A stretch of DNA of 64,000 bases from CAZWDL01 sp964632995 (GTDB lineage Bacteria; Bacteroidota; Bacteroidia; Chitinophagales; Saprospiraceae), in contig CAZWDL010000011.1 of the NCBI GenBank assembly GCA_964632995.1, positions 1 through 64,000 of the forward strand, read 5' to 3'. The translations under genes were made by a program, and so were the position numbers. The first letter of the stretch is position 1; each line of letters begins with the position of its first letter. Below the pieces are notes generated by a model that searched no databases, was not told where the DNA came from, and saw only the letters and a program-made list of their open reading frames with translations. Positions 16,294-26,041 of the stretch are shown one piece after another.

Positions 16294-18074
16294 TAACCAG
16301 GATTTTCCGGCGCCAGGTTTGGATTATTACTTGTCCGGCCAATCGTAATTGGCATATAATAATGCTGCTCGCTAAAACTACGCTCTCTTCTATCAATCGA
16401 ATTCACAACATTAACATGGTACTTTTTGGCATCCCAGTCAAAATCGACCTTCATGGCCCCGCGAGGTTCGCTCAGTCTTTCCTCGGCGATACGCCAGCGG
16501 CGATAATCCCAATATTTGTGTCCTTCAAACATAAGCTCAACGTCCCGCTCATGAATAATATCTTCCAGAGTAACCGCGGCCAGCGACGGCATTCCGGCAC
16601 GTTCTCTGATTTGATTGAACGCGTCCAAAGCTTCGCCGGGCCTGTTCAATTCTAACGCAGCCTCAGCCAGGTTCAGCAGCACTTCGCCATACCGGAAAAC
16701 GATCCAGTCTACTTCGCTTTCGCCAGCCCTTACCTGGATACCCCGCGGTTCATTCAGGAATTTTTTGATTGTAAAACCCGTCCGGTTATGGAACCGGGAC
16801 CAGGAAGACTTGGCGTACCAGTCAAAACCGTTGTATTCTCCAACCAGGGTTTGCTCCGCATTATATTCTCCGTTTACGTAGGTCCCATCGTGGGCATATA
16901 CGGGATAACCGGCAAAGAGCGCTCCGGGATATAAGACAGAAGCATGGAAACGGGGGTCCTTGTCCTTCCAGAGTTCATTGAAATCGATTAGTTCGTCGCT
17001 TTCCAATACCGCCCGGTCATCCGTTCCTTTGTGGCCATCGATATAATCATACATCAAGGCCACTTCGAGATAGGGCATTGCCTCGGCGCCCCAGGTTACC
17101 CTGGAATCTCCTCCCGGCCACGCATAGGCGGAAAAACTGTGTCCTTTCTTGTCAAGACCATTGTATTTGACGCTGAAGATGACTTCCTCGTTGTCTTCAT
17201 CCAAGAATAGCATCTGGTAATTCAAAGCCTTGTCCTCTTCTTTGTTGTAGAGAGTATATCCGCCTTCCGCTACCTTAAGGGTCGCGTCGTAAGCCATCTC
17301 ATAGTAAGCATTGGCTTCGGATGCGGGGAATCCCAGCAAGCCGTCTAATTGCTGTTTTCCATATTTTGCGATGCTTCCTGCATACAGCATTGCTTTTGAC
17401 TTGAAAGCCCATACGGCATATTTATGTGCACGGCCTTGTCCCATTTCAGCGGGTCCGCCCAAAATCGCGGCAATTTCGTCACACTCACTCGCTACAAAAT
17501 CATAGACTTCTTTTTCGCTGTTTCGCGATACGTACAAATGAGAATCGTCCCCGCCGCTTTCTGGAATTTCCTGTGCTTCCGTAATTAGCGGAACACCACC
17601 GTAACGTTTTACCAATTCGAAATAGGTGAAAGCTCTTAGAAACCGTGCTTCCGCGAGCCGTTTCATTTTCAGATCATCATCCATACCGTCAATATTTTCC
17701 GCCGCGGAGAGCTTTTCAATAAACTCATTAATATTCCGGATATGTGAGTAGGCCCAATAAGCTACAATCCCATCGCGTGTATCATCCATTAGCGAATGAT
17801 CCACCCAATTGGCTTGTCCGTACCAGTTACCGCGGTCACGTACTTCTCCGCCCAGCAGCCATTCCCGAATATAGATGTAGATATATCCACCGCTGGTAAA
17901 CTTGAATTGCGTATCATCATACAACTTCGTCAGATTTGCTTCAATGAGCGGCGCACTTCCGAAAACCGCTGATTCTGCAATTTTGTCCAGTGGTTCCCTG
18001 TCCAGAAGGAAATCCTGGCAGGCTGAGCCAATCATTAGGATCGCTATCAAGCAAATTATTATATGTTTCTTCAT
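16290..18074 (-). CDS. SusD/RagB-type glycan-binding outer membrane lipoprotein
   Basis: 594 residues, typical SusD length. The lipoprotein signal is IAILMIGSAC, with the modified cysteine near residue 19, followed by the family opening QDFLLDREPLDKI. An N-terminal TPR-like helical part (SHIRNINEFIEKL, RAFTYFELVKRYGGVPLI) and the C-terminal RagB block (DAFNQIRERAGMP, ERDVELMFEGHKYWDYRRW, NPGY end) are present. It caps the SusC pore and binds the glycan at the cell surface. It is 21 bp downstream of susC. The last residues run to the border of E2. Confidence 0.95.
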   Translation of the reverse strand: MKKHIIICLIAILMIGSACQDFLLDREPLDKIAESAVFGSAPLIEANLTKLYDDTQFKFTSGGYIYIYIREWLLGGEVRDRGNWYGQANWVDHSLMDDTRDGIVAYWAYSHIRNINEFIEKLSAAENIDGMDDDLKMKRLAEARFLRAFTYFELVKRYGGVPLITEAQEIPESGGDDSHLYVSRNSEKEVYDFVASECDEIAAILGGPAEMGQGRAHKYAVWAFKSKAMLYAGSIAKYGKQQLDGLLGFPASEANAYYEMAYDATLKVAEGGYTLYNKEEDKALNYQMLFLDEDNEEVIFSVKYNGLDKKGHSFSAYAWPGGDSRVTWGAEAMPYLEVALMYDYIDGHKGTDDRAVLESDELIDFNELWKDKDPRFHASVLYPGALFAGYPVYAHDGTYVNGEYNAEQTLVGEYNGFDWYAKSSWSRFHNRTGFTIKKFLNEPRGIQVRAGESEVDWIVFRYGEVLLNLAEAALELNRPGEALDAFNQIRERAGMPSLAAVTLEDIIHERDVELMFEGHKYWDYRRWRIAEERLSEPRGAMKVDFDWDAKKYHVNVVNSIDRRERSFSEQHYYMPITIGRTSNNPNLAPENPGY

Positions 18075-18095
18075 TTTTATGTTGTTTTTTGATTA

Positions 18096-21000
18096 CTACT
18101 GCAATGTTACATTCACGCCAAACGAAAAGGATTTGTACTGTGGATAGTACCGGCCGTTGTAACCGCCGCCCCGTTCGGGATCAATGTTGAACTCGTTCAG
18201 CTGATTAAAGGTCAGCAGGTTATAAGCGGCAAAATAGAACCTTACCTGCGAGAAACCTCTCACCCGGTCAAGGTTGGGCAAGCTATAACCGAAAGTAAGA
18301 TTCTTCAGACGTAAGTATCCCGCTGAGAACAGGAACATATCCGATGTATAAAGGTAGGTACGGTTATCGGCCAACCGCGGGAAACGGGCATTCGGGTTTT
18401 CGGGCGTCCATCTTCCATCGAATAGAAACTGGGGAATATTTCCGCCGTCCTGGCCGCCGCCCACGGGGAATCGCATGTGGTCGCTGAGCACGATGTCGTA
18501 TCCGGTGGCGCCCTGCCATAACATGCCCAGATCAAAATTCTTGAAAGAAGCATCCATATTAAAGCCAAAGATGATCTCCGGCGTATTGCCTCTGCCTATT
18601 TGCACCTGGTCTCTCCAGTCGATAATGCGATCGTTGTTTTGGTCTACATACTTCGGCATTCCCGGCGCCAGGGTGCTGTTCGGCGTTGAAGACTGGTCGT
18701 AGTTGACGCCTGAAGCTTCGGTATATACCAGATCTTCTGCTGTTAGCAGGCCATCCGTTTCATATCCAAAACGGATATTTTGCCACCTGCCGGTCAACGT
18801 ATTCAGGCGCGCCAGATCTTCATCCTCGTATTCCTGTTCCTCAACCTGTACATATTTTGCGCGCGTCCAGGAGAAATTGCCGGATACGGAGTAATTGAAG
18901 TCTCCTACCCGGTTGGAATGTCTAAGCACAAGTTCAATACCGCGATTATCTAATGAATTCAAATTTTCCTGTGGCAGATTTGCGCCAAATGTGTTGGGCA
19001 ATGTGGAGGTTCTGGTTGCAAGTATGTCATCCCGCAAGCGGTAGAAGTAATCAAATTCGAAACCAAAAAGGCCGTTCCACATGGAAACATCAACGCCTGT
19101 ATTGTAGGTGGTCATCGTCTCCCAGGTGACGTTTCTATTGACCAAGCCGTCAGTCGCAATACCGGATTGAGACACGCCGTCGAACACGTAAATCCCGGAA
19201 AAAGAGTAAGTAGTCAGGTATTGATAGGCGGCCGCGTTGCGGTCATAGCCGGTTTGGCTGTAGGAAGCCCGCAGCTTAATGTTATCGAAGAAGGAAAAGT
19301 TATCTCTGATAAAGCCCTCTTCAGACAGGCGCCAACCCAGCGCGACACTCGGGAATGTTCCCCACCGCACATCTTCGTAGAAGCGGGAAGAACCGTCTAT
19401 CCGCAGCGTGGATTCAAAAAGGTATTTCCCCCTGAAATTGTAACTGAACCGGCCGGCATAACTGATATTACCCTCTTCGTAACCAGTGCCGGAAAGGGTT
19501 TGCGTTTCGCTGTTTCCGGCAAAGATCTGGTCGATAGCCGGTGATATGAATCCTCTGATCGTTCCCCGTACTTCATTTGATTTGTAATCAATAGCTTCGT
19601 ATACGCCCAGGGCTTTTATATTGTGATTGCCAAAAGAGCGATCATATTCCAGTAATCCCTGATAGGTAATCGTACGGTTTTCAAAACGTCCGTCCAGGAA
19701 GTCGTAATCCTGATTCTGGGTGATCGGGTTGAAGTAAGTATCATTTGCTTCATCATATTGCCAAGTGGTGTATGGCGTGCCAAACCTTTTGCGATATTGG
19801 CTGTCGCCAACATAATTGACTTTAGCGGTGGCCGTCAGCCCTTTTACGAAGGGTAAGTTGTACTTAAGGCTGAGAATCCCCGTTAAGTAATTTCTCCTAA
19901 GCCGGTTGTATCCCGATTTTTCGGCATCCGTGGTATTCAATACATTATTTGCATCCCAGCCGGAATAAGGTATTTTAGTGGGGTCGGGATACGATGCCGG
20001 GTAATAAGGCATGGAAGGCCGCAGGCTCATCCAAATCTGATCTTCATTGACATAAACATCTTTCGTATCCGTGTTTCTCACCGACAGATCCATGGCCAGA
20101 CTCAGGTTGTCTACCACAGACACATCTATATTAGAACGAATGTTGTAACGATTCAAGTTGGCATCTCCGCTTTTGTACAGGCCGATTTGGTTGGTATATC
20201 CGGCGGAGACAAAATAACCTACTCGTTCTCCTTTTCCTGAGACATTGATGTTGTGATTCTGCATGGGCGAAAAGTCATTTAAAGCCACGTCGACCCAATT
20301 GGTATTGGGTAGCGCCCCGTTTCGCATTTGTTCAATTTCCGCTTCGGTGTATGGCCCCTCAAAACCAGGAATGGCATTCCAGGGTTCATAGACATATTCC
20401 TGCCCATTACTTTCCCTTACCTCCTGGGTGTATTGCGCAATTTCGTTGCTGGCGCGGGCAAAATCCCATGTGCTCAAAAAACGGGGATAGGCCGTGGGGG
20501 TTTGCATGGAATAAGCGCTGTTGAAGTTGATTTTCGGTTTACCTGACGAACCTCGTTTGGTGGTAATTAATATTACTCCATTCCCGGCTCTGGAACCGAA
20601 GATCGCGGCGGAGGCGTCCTTCAAAATGGAAAAAGATTCAATTTCATTCGGGTCGATATTGTGGTAGTTGTCTTGCGCCACGCCATCCACGATAATCAGT
20701 GGCGAACCAAAGTTCCGGATATTTATGGAAGGGGCGGAACCGGGTTTACCGGTATTCTCTTTCACATATAATCCAGGTATGCGGCCCGCCAAAGCTTGTC
20801 CTGTATTCGCCACGGGAACTTTAACCATGTCCTCTCCCTCAATCGTGGCGACAGAACCGGTAAGATTAACTCTTTTCTGCGAACCATATCCCACGACAAC
20901 TATTTCATCCAGTTGGGTTCCGGCCGTAAGCGATACATCGATAACGGACCGGCCGCCTACCTCAACCTCCTGAGGCGTATAACCCGTATAGGAGAAAACA

Positions 21001-21227
21001 AGTACGGCGTCGTTGTCCGGAACTTCAATGCTATAGTTCCCATCCAGGTCGGTGACTGTTCCAATGGCCGTCCCCTTAACAATAATGTTAACCCCTATTA
21101 AAGGCTCCTCCGTCTCGGCATCCGTCACCGTTCCGGTTAGAGACTGTTGCGCCCAACTGCCAATGCTGATCAGCAAACTCAGTACAAGCAGGACTGATTC
21201 CAATAAGTAGAACTTCTTCATTTGCAT
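18096..21227 (-). CDS. SusC/RagA-type TonB-dependent glycan transporter
   Basis: 1043 residues (an ATG two codons later, at 21221, is an equally good start). It has a signal peptide, then a carboxypeptidase-regulatory-like domain (SLTGTVTDAETEEPLIGVNI), the TonB-box-like stretch LDEIVVVGYGSQK, a plug domain, and a 22-strand barrel ending in the aromatic-rich SFGVNVTLQ. It imports oligosaccharide through the outer membrane with energy from TonB. It is the first gene of the minus-strand fucose operon, divergent from the AraC regulator. Confidence 0.95.
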   Translation of the reverse strand: MQMKKFYLLESVLLVLSLLISIGSWAQQSLTGTVTDAETEEPLIGVNIIVKGTAIGTVTDLDGNYSIEVPDNDAVLVFSYTGYTPQEVEVGGRSVIDVSLTAGTQLDEIVVVGYGSQKRVNLTGSVATIEGEDMVKVPVANTGQALAGRIPGLYVKENTGKPGSAPSINIRNFGSPLIIVDGVAQDNYHNIDPNEIESFSILKDASAAIFGSRAGNGVILITTKRGSSGKPKINFNSAYSMQTPTAYPRFLSTWDFARASNEIAQYTQEVRESNGQEYVYEPWNAIPGFEGPYTEAEIEQMRNGALPNTNWVDVALNDFSPMQNHNINVSGKGERVGYFVSAGYTNQIGLYKSGDANLNRYNIRSNIDVSVVDNLSLAMDLSVRNTDTKDVYVNEDQIWMSLRPSMPYYPASYPDPTKIPYSGWDANNVLNTTDAEKSGYNRLRRNYLTGILSLKYNLPFVKGLTATAKVNYVGDSQYRKRFGTPYTTWQYDEANDTYFNPITQNQDYDFLDGRFENRTITYQGLLEYDRSFGNHNIKALGVYEAIDYKSNEVRGTIRGFISPAIDQIFAGNSETQTLSGTGYEEGNISYAGRFSYNFRGKYLFESTLRIDGSSRFYEDVRWGTFPSVALGWRLSEEGFIRDNFSFFDNIKLRASYSQTGYDRNAAAYQYLTTYSFSGIYVFDGVSQSGIATDGLVNRNVTWETMTTYNTGVDVSMWNGLFGFEFDYFYRLRDDILATRTSTLPNTFGANLPQENLNSLDNRGIELVLRHSNRVGDFNYSVSGNFSWTRAKYVQVEEQEYEDEDLARLNTLTGRWQNIRFGYETDGLLTAEDLVYTEASGVNYDQSSTPNSTLAPGMPKYVDQNNDRIIDWRDQVQIGRGNTPEIIFGFNMDASFKNFDLGMLWQGATGYDIVLSDHMRFPVGGGQDGGNIPQFLFDGRWTPENPNARFPRLADNRTYLYTSDMFLFSAGYLRLKNLTFGYSLPNLDRVRGFSQVRFYFAAYNLLTFNQLNEFNIDPERGGGYNGRYYPQYKSFSFGVNVTLQ

Positions 21228-21652
21228 TAGACTTTTTTAATGATTAAATAACTTGTGAAGTCTGTAGTGCCGGGTATCCTTTCCCCACTTCCAAATCATT
21301 TCCGGACATCTATACATCGCAGTATTCTTTTTTTGCCTTCCTATGACCTGCTGCCAGTTTTATTGGACAGGTTTTGCAGCTGACCTCTTTTTGGCTACGC
21401 AAAAGGTTGCGGACAGCAGTTTTTCAAAGGCATTAACTTCCCCTTTGGCAAAGGAACTCTTAGTCCCGCCATCTTCTCAGTTGGCAACCCAATCCTAATC
21501 AATATTTTTTAAAAGCAACTATAGGCCAAATATAATTCACCTAAAAGGGGCTAACTACCAAAAATTAAACTAATAGTGATACTTTTTTTGCCGAGGCTAT
21601 ATATTTTTGCTAAGATGGGTTTATTATTAGGTGTGCTGCAATTACTTTGCTT
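21228..21652. promoter_or_regulatory. Divergent promoter region of the fucose locus
   Basis: 425 bp without a gene between susC and the AraC regulator. Two matches to the Bacteroidota -7 box TAnnTTTG are seen: TATATTTG on the minus strand (plus coordinates 21527-21534), facing susC with a leader of about 290 nt, and TATTTTTG on the plus strand at 21602-21609, 44 bp before the regulator start. The -33 partner boxes are not at ideal spacing. Regulator binding sites could not be assigned. Confidence 0.35.
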
Positions 21653-22519
21653 ATGAAACTGCATTTATTAGACAGATCAACCCTTGAAAACCATTCTTTC
21701 AATCTGGTTCATAACCGCTATCCGCATTTTCTGAAAATCTGGCATCATCATCCCGAGTTGGAATTGGTCTATGTCGTCGAAAGCACCGGAACACGATTTG
21801 TCGGGGATAGCATTGAAAAGTTTGAAGCTGGAAACCTAGTATTAATCGGCAAGAACGTGCCACACATGTGGCTGAATGACGAAGAGTATTTTGAAGAAGA
21901 TTCCGGTTTGATGGCGGAAGCCTTCGGGGTGCATTTTACCGAGGCTTTCCTGGGCAAAGAGTTTGTTATGGCGCCGGAAATGAAACCTATTCAACAGTTA
22001 CTTCAACGAGCGCGTCGAGGTATTTTTTTCCAGGATCCGGAGCCCTCTATTTTAGCTGCTATCCGGGCGCTGTTCGATATGGAACCCTTTGAAAAGACAA
22101 TGCAATTGGTCCGTATTCTCTACAAGCTGGCTCATCACAAGCATTGCTCTCTTTTGGCTTCTCCCGGCTTTATCCAGTCTTTCAACCAAGCGGAAAATCG
22201 CGTTTTGGACGAGGTGTACGCTTTTGTTCTTAAGAACTTCAAGAATCCGATCGGCTCGCGGGATGCTGCGGAAATCGCCTGTATGCATCCCTCCGCCTTC
22301 AGTCGCTTTTTTAAACGGATACACCGGAAAACCTTCACCCGCTACCTCAATGAGATACGAGTAGGATACGCCTGTAAATTGCTGATGGAGAACAAATTCA
22401 GCGTTACACAGATTTGCTATGAATCCGGCTACAGCTGTGTCTCTAATTTCAATCGCCAATTTAAGAGGATTATGGATATGTCGCCCACGGAGTATACCAT
22501 GTATCATGGGATAGGCTGA
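21653..22519 (+). CDS. AraC-family transcriptional regulator with cupin sensor domain
   Basis: 288 residues from the ATG at 21653 (a TTG six bases earlier is less likely). The N-terminal half is a cupin-type ligand domain (HHHPELELVYVVESTGTRFVGD, then NVPHMWLND), and the C-terminal 100 residues are two helix-turn-helix units (SAFSRFFKRIHRKTFTRYL; SVTQICYESGYSCVSNFNRQFK). This family activates adjacent sugar genes on binding the sugar. Divergent placement next to susC suggests it controls the fucose locus. Confidence 0.9.
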   Translation: MKLHLLDRSTLENHSFNLVHNRYPHFLKIWHHHPELELVYVVESTGTRFVGDSIEKFEAGNLVLIGKNVPHMWLNDEEYFEEDSGLMAEAFGVHFTEAFLGKEFVMAPEMKPIQQLLQRARRGIFFQDPEPSILAAIRALFDMEPFEKTMQLVRILYKLAHHKHCSLLASPGFIQSFNQAENRVLDEVYAFVLKNFKNPIGSRDAAEIACMHPSAFSRFFKRIHRKTFTRYLNEIRVGYACKLLMENKFSVTQICYESGYSCVSNFNRQFKRIMDMSPTEYTMYHGIG

Positions 22520-22635
22520 GATCATCGGTCTGTTTTTGTCGAAAATGGATCCTGTGCTGAATAAGTTCACATTTTGGTAGTGTCTTTTTTCCCTACGATG
22601 TATTCTCTTTGTGCATCTCTGTGTAATTTTCAGGG

Positions 22636-22815
22636 CGCACCAAAAAATGGCTCGCAGGGAAATTGGATAAAAATAAAGTCACCGTCTCCCGCTGGTGCCG
22701 AAATGTGCAACAGCCGGAGCTGGAGACCCTTTACCGGATTGCGGAACTGCTTGACGTAAAGGTGAGTAAGTTGTTGGTGGAGAAAGGGCCGGAAAAGGAA
22801 AGTGACACGAAGTGA
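22636..22815 (+). pseudogene. Truncated XRE-type HTH regulator, copy 3
   Basis: Open stretch of 59 codons without start: RTKKWLAGKLDKNKVTVSRW, then the conserved recognition helix region and TGA at 22813. Compared with copy 1 it reaches a few residues further toward the N-terminus, showing the original domain began ...TKKWLAGKLDKNEV. A short hairpin (GTGAGGCG/CCGCCTCAC, about 22812-22828) follows it, a shrunken form of the double hairpin. Confidence 0.65.
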
Positions 22816-22904
22816 GGCGCCGCCTCACATGCCCGGCTTTTTGTAAATTGTGATCATCCCTAACCACCAAAGCTGTTCATCGCAACCCATAAATCCGTTT
22901 CACC

Positions 22905-23941
22905 ATGGCCACCTTGAAAAATCTAAACATCTGGACGATTCTCCTTGCCCTATTCAGCCTGCTGAGCTGTGACCGGGAGTAACCCACCGACCTCTTCGCT
23001 AAGCGACGTGCAATCAATAACTGTCGGGTTTTCTAGGAGTGCTTTTTCCTTTATCCGGCGTTGAAGAACCGCCTCCCTTAGCGCTGCTAAGGTCGGGAAC
23101 CTTCGCCTTGGCTAAAGAAAAAATCACTCGCCTATCTAATCCCGACAGTTATTGATCGCACGTCACTAAAGACAACCTCCTCGCCTGGTGCATTGTCCCC
23201 TTCGATGCAGCGGAGCGCACCCCGGAAGCGCGGGCCCAGATGCTCCAAGACCTGGGGTTTGAGCAGTATGCCTACGACTGGCGCGCCGAGCACCTCCCCA
23301 CTTTCGCCGAAGAGATCCGCACCATGCGTCAGCACGATATAGATATGGCAGCCGTCTGGCTGTGGATCGATGATAGCAGCGGGGAACTGCTCGACGAAAA
23401 TAACCGGAAGATTTTAAACACTATTAAGGAAGAAAATCTGCAAACTACGCTCTGGATCGGCTTCCACTCCCGGGTGATCGATGAATTGCCGGAAGCGGAA
23501 CGACTGACCAAAGCCGTAAAGGTGGTGAGAGAACTGCGGAAAGAAGCCCAAAATGCCGGCTGCACCATCGCCCTCTACAATCACCTGGGCTGGACGGGCG
23601 AACCCGCCAACCAGGTCGAGATTATCGAATCGCTGGGGGCTGACGACGTCGGCATCGTCTACAACTTCCACCACGCGCACAAGCAGATCGAGGATTTTGA
23701 AAAAAACCTGGAGCTAATGATGCCCTACCTCCGAACGGTCAACCTCAACGGCATGCAACCGGATGGACCCAAAATTCTGCCGCTCGGGGAGGGAACCCGC
23801 GAGTTGGAAATGCTGAGAACCTTGGAAAATTCCGGCTTCCAGGGAACGATCGGCATCATCGGACATACCGAGGGGAAGGATATTAAGCCGGTGTTGCAGG
23901 AGAACCTGGAGGGACTGAGGGAGCTTGCAGAAAGGATGTAA
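22905..23941 (+). pseudogene. TIM-barrel lipoprotein, inactivated copy
   Basis: Paralogue of the intact gene at 42131. The first 30 codons are diverged (MATLKNLNIWTILLALFSL...) and end in TAA at about 22979-22981, where the intact copy has CAA. Element E3 is then inserted at 23003. After E3 the sequence from 23169 to the stop at 23941 is, as far as I can compare by eye, identical to the intact copy. The remaining C-terminal frame could be translated from internal starts but lacks the signal and the first barrel strand. See the intact copy for function. Confidence 0.8.
23003..23165. repeat. Long palindromic element E3
   Basis: 163 bp. The arms begin GACGTGCAATCAATAACTGT and pair with the complement at the right end (one mismatch over 24 bases), and continue with patches to the centre TAGC (23079-23082), loop GCT, GCTA (23086-23089). 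CTAA flanks both sides (22999-23002, 23166-23169). The paralogue at 42.2 kb shows the uninterrupted site; removing the element and one CTAA restores DLFA-KDNLL in frame. Confidence 0.8.
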
Positions 23942-24365
23942 TGCTGGATGCTAGCTAAGCCAGGCCCAGCATCAAGCATCAAGCATCAAGCCCCTATTCC
24001 CAAAACTTCCACTTAAACCCGGTCTTCACGTCCGCCTGCTCCTCTTCGGGCAGCAGCCGCTTTACCTTTTTCAGGATAGTATTTTTGGAAACGACACCGC
24101 TCGTGCGGTCGACCAGCTCCCCGTCCTTGAAGAAAAGCAAAGAGGGCAGGGCCATGACCTTGTATTGGCGAGTCAGTTTCTGGTTTTTATCGGCGTCCAG
24201 TTTGACGAAGCGGGCTTTGCCTTCCAGTTCCTTGGCGGCCGCTTCGAACTGCGGCGCCAGCATATGGCAGGGCCCGCACCAGTCGGCCCAGACGTCGACG
24301 ACGACGGGTTGATCATGGCTGAGTACGGCTTTTTGGAAATTCTTGGTTTTGACGCTGCGTGGCAT
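23169..24365. repeat. 1197-bp duplicated segment, copy A
   Basis: Matches 42231-43427 over the same length, with no difference noticed. It covers most of the TIM-barrel gene, a spacer with three ATCAAGC repeats, and the entire thioredoxin gene. Similarity drops to roughly three quarters just upstream and vanishes just after the thioredoxin start codon. Confidence 0.85.
23994..24365 (-). CDS. Thioredoxin, copy A
   Basis: 123 residues. Thioredoxin reduces disulfides in cytoplasmic proteins. The active site is WCGPC with cysteines 30 and 33, preceded by VVDVWAD, and the cis-proline loop is MALPSLLFF. A 20-residue tail beyond the fold (LLPEEEQADVKTG...) is unusual for a minimal thioredoxin. No signal peptide. 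Identical to copy B. It converges with the TIM-barrel pseudogene. Confidence 0.9.
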   Translation of the reverse strand: MPRSVKTKNFQKAVLSHDQPVVVDVWADWCGPCHMLAPQFEAAAKELEGKARFVKLDADKNQKLTRQYKVMALPSLLFFKDGELVDRTSGVVSKNTILKKVKRLLPEEEQADVKTGFKWKFWE

Positions 24366-24482
24366 GTACTAATGGCTTTCTGTAAAGGAATCAGGATTAA
24401 AGTCTAAAAAACAAGCGAGAATATTTGTGATCGGGTGCACAGAAAGAAAAGCCGCTGCGAAAAAATTCAATCCACAGTGTAT

Positions 24483-25190
24483 TTACTGCCCGGATTCACT
24501 GATCGTACGAAGCAGTATACCGGCTTGCGCCTGCTTCCACTGTTTGTTGAGTACAATCTCCCGGAGTTGTTGTTCGGCTGCGGGCCAATCGCCGGCTTGG
24601 AGCTGGGCCAGGGCAAGGTACCAGTCGACCTCTTGTTCAAACCGCCCTTGTGCACGGGCCAATTGTTGAGCGGCCTGCAGATCCACGACCGCCTCCGCGG
24701 GCCGGCCGGAGTAGAGCCGGCTCAGGCCGAGAAAAAAGTAGTCTTCCGTTTGCGGGTTGCCGCTTTGCTCTAGCAGGCGGAGGTTCAGCGCCGCCGACTG
24801 TTGAAAATCACCAGCGTTATACGCTTCGGCGGCTTGCAAGCGGAAGGCGTCTATATCTTCCGCGCCCTTGCGCACCAGGTAGTTGGGGAAGGGCATATCC
24901 AGTTCATTGTCTACGAGTTGCTGCATCGGATCGCCGGAGCCATTCAGGGCCGGAAACAGCAATACGCCAATTAATAGAACGGCCGCCGCTGCTATCGTCC
25001 AGCGGATGATTTTCCGGATCGCGAGCAGCTTCGCGCCGGGAGTCCGTTTCAGGTTCTGATCGCGTTCCAGTTTTTCGGCCCAGGCGGCTTTCTGTTCCTG
25101 GAAAAACTTAGCACGAATGAGTTTAGCGAGATACCGGTCGCTTTCCTCTTCGGTCACCTTTTGCCGGGTGTATTTTTCGGAATCTTTCAT
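24483..25190 (-). CDS. Membrane-anchored TPR-like protein, candidate anti-sigma partner
   Basis: 235 residues. A charged cytosolic N-terminus of about 75 residues (MKDSEKYTRQKVTEEESDRYLAKLI...) is followed by one membrane segment (WTIAAAAVLLIGVLLFP, about 77-93) and a periplasmic part with tetratricopeptide-like helices (AEAYNAGDFQQSAALNLRLLE, FLGLSRLYSGRPAEA, YLALAQLQAGDWPAAEQQL). It begins 14 bp after the sigma-factor gene. Topology and position fit an anti-sigma factor or a signal receiver that holds the sigma factor at the membrane. No canonical anti-sigma motif is seen, so the role is inferred. Confidence 0.6.
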   Translation of the reverse strand: MKDSEKYTRQKVTEEESDRYLAKLIRAKFFQEQKAAWAEKLERDQNLKRTPGAKLLAIRKIIRWTIAAAAVLLIGVLLFPALNGSGDPMQQLVDNELDMPFPNYLVRKGAEDIDAFRLQAAEAYNAGDFQQSAALNLRLLEQSGNPQTEDYFFLGLSRLYSGRPAEAVVDLQAAQQLARAQGRFEQEVDWYLALAQLQAGDWPAAEQQLREIVLNKQWKQAQAGILLRTISESGQ

Positions 25191-25203
25191 TTACCGGGAA
25201 ATT

Positions 25204-26022
25204 TCATAATTGTTTTTGTGTAAAAAGGAGGCTCAGCTTTTTTACGCATCGCTGTTTCTGTTTGCGAACGGCCGCGTGCGTCCTTCCCTGAGCCGATGCG
25301 TATTCATTCAGGTTTATATTTTCGTAGTAAAAGGCTTTCAGAAGCGCTCGGCAGCCGTCGCACAGCTCCTGCCAGGCTTTGTTCAGGATGTTCAGTGCGT
25401 CGGGATCCACGGTGTCGATGACCTCCGTAATTTCCGGGAGCTCTTCCGTATCCAGCAGAGGGCCTTGCTTCTTCTTACTGCGAAAGTAAACCTGTCCGGC
25501 AATCCGGGTAAAGAGGAATCGCAGGTTGCCGTAGGTGATTTTCCCCGCTCTCAGCCGCTTACAAAACACCAGCAGGGTGTCCATTGTGGCGTCGTAAGCA
25601 TCTGAATGGCTGGCGCCGTAAGCGCGTTGCAAATACTGCATACAAGGCTGGAAATGGTTCAGAAAGGTCTGTTCGTACAAGCGCTGATCACCATTCTGAA
25701 GAGCCCGCAGAAGCACATCGAACTCTTCTTCGGTCAATCCAAAGTTTTTATCTATTTCATGCTGCAGTTCCTCAGCACAACGATCGGCAATGACAAAGGC
25801 GGTACGCTTCATGTTTTTCAAACTTTTTCGGTTTCCGGATAACAGTTCCTCCTCCCATTGCCAATAAATATCGGAAAGGATCATTGGTATTTGCGCACTT
25901 CGGATCTTTTTTTCCCGCAGCAGATAAGAAATCAGTGGTTGCTGCAACTGGCCGAACAGTTCAGCCGGGTCGATATTCCGGTTAGCAGAAAAAAAATCTG
26001 ATACGTAGGTAAAATCAGCCAT
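25204..26022 (-). CDS. ECF-like RNA polymerase sigma factor with N-terminal extension
   Basis: 272 residues. Residues about 100-195 correspond to sigma region 2 (YEQTFLNHFQPCMQYLQRAYGASHSDAYDATMDTLLVF, quoted in part: HSDAYDATMDTLLVF), and about 215-268 to region 4 (LNKAWQELCDGCRALLKAFY, then LNEYASAQGRTHAAVRKQKQRC with the HTH). The first 95 residues are extra relative to minimal ECF factors. The gene faces the S8 peptidase gene across a symmetric promoter region and leads a two-gene operon with the TPR membrane protein. Confidence 0.8.
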   Translation of the reverse strand: MADFTYVSDFFSANRNIDPAELFGQLQQPLISYLLREKKIRSAQIPMILSDIYWQWEEELLSGNRKSLKNMKRTAFVIADRCAEELQHEIDKNFGLTEEEFDVLLRALQNGDQRLYEQTFLNHFQPCMQYLQRAYGASHSDAYDATMDTLLVFCKRLRAGKITYGNLRFLFTRIAGQVYFRSKKKQGPLLDTEELPEITEVIDTVDPDALNILNKAWQELCDGCRALLKAFYYENINLNEYASAQGRTHAAVRKQKQRCVKKLSLLFTQKQL

Positions 26023-26041
26023 GTTTTCGGGTTTTCTGCGG

